A DNA stretch of 14,704 nucleotides. It comes from an uncultured Steroidobacter sp. GTDB taxonomy: Bacteria > Pseudomonadota > Gammaproteobacteria > Steroidobacterales > Steroidobacteraceae. This document shows positions 14,580-14,704 of the stretch, piece by piece (the stretch's first letter is position 1; every line of letters starts with the position of its first letter). The stretch lies in assembly GCF_937958065.1 (NCBI RefSeq), contig NZ_CALFXI010000068.1:1-14704 (forward strand), in the 5' to 3' direction. The translations under genes and the position numbers were made by a program. The notes beneath the pieces are model-generated. The model searched no databases. It was not told the origin of the DNA and saw only the letters and a list, made by a program, of their open reading frames with translations.

Positions 14580-14608
14580 AGTATATCAGAACTTTCCCAA
14601 CTACCCAA
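14580..14608 (-). promoter_or_regulatory. Probable sigma-70 promoter for tRNA-Lys
   Basis: Minus strand: TTGGGT (14603-14608), 17 bases, then TATACT (14580-14585) preceded by TGA, so an extended -10 (TGnTATACT). Transcription would start near 14573, about 52 bases before the tRNA. The -10 is strong and the -35 weak. It suggests that tRNA-Lys can be made independently of the upstream tRNA-His. Confidence 0.45.
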
Positions 14609-14640
14609 CGCAGCCGCAACGATGCGAGTGCTTCATCGAG

Positions 14641-14704
14641 TGGGGTGGACGATGGGACTCGAACCCACGACGGCCGGAATCACAATCCGGGGCTCTACCA
14701 ACTG
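14641..14704 (-). tRNA. tRNA-His(GUG), 5' end beyond window
   Basis: The 3' 64 bases of a tRNA with encoded CCA: D-arm half TTGGTAGAGC, anticodon stem CCGGA/TCCGG with loop TTGTGAT (anticodon GTG), T arm GTGGG-TTCGAGT-CCCAT, acceptor strand CGTCCAC, discriminator C73. C73 with a GUG anticodon is specific for histidine tRNA, where it pairs with the extra G-1. The 5' acceptor strand and start of the D arm lie beyond the right edge. Confidence 0.93.

Overview
The window is GC-rich bacterial DNA, most likely from a gammaproteobacterium. The support is an encoded CCA on both tRNAs, a C73 discriminator on tRNA-His, Sec/Lsp lipoproteins with a poly-glycine tether straight after the lipobox cysteine, Rhs and REP-transposase remnants, and an Imm26-like gene. 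The genus cannot be read from the sequence; a Xanthomonadales/Steroidobacter-like source is only a guess from the style of the lipoproteins.

Layout, left to right. Positions 1-552 (minus) hold a membrane-anchored protein cut by the left edge. A 758-base gap with no convincing gene follows. Positions 1311-3854 (plus) encode a large outer-membrane-type lipoprotein with four BACON-like Ig repeats and a beta-propeller. Eighty bases on, 3935-5590 (plus) encodes a secreted PA14-like protein. Positions 5684-5962 (minus) hold a small conserved protein, 6116-6562 (plus) an Imm26-like immunity protein, and 6717-8456 (minus) a second lipoprotein (IPT/TIG domain plus propeller). Positions 8534-8801 are a frameshifted end of an Rhs core, followed by a charged Rhs-CT-like ORF (8847-9206) that overlaps by ATGA a HEAT-repeat gene (9203-9877). 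Positions 10318-10862 hold two decayed transposase pieces pointing at each other. Positions 11098-13098 (plus) encode a third lipoprotein (two cadherin-like domains plus propeller). Positions 13181-14262 are a frameshifted DDE transposase, and the right end carries tRNA-Lys(CUU) and a partial tRNA-His(GUG), both on the minus strand.

Two themes tie the window together. First, three lipoproteins share one plan: lipobox, Gly7 tether, Ig-like modules, then a C-terminal beta-propeller. They look like surface-displayed binding or scaffold proteins; two of them also share an N-terminal domain with a paired-cysteine motif. Second, the space between them is filled with polymorphic-toxin debris (Rhs tip, putative toxin tail, HEAT-type and Imm26-type immunity candidates) and broken transposases, which is typical of a recombination-prone accessory region beside tRNA genes. 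Frameshifts occur only in the mobile or Rhs genes, while the multi-kilobase lipoprotein genes, including their G-rich tracts, are open throughout, so decay is a better explanation than poor sequence quality.
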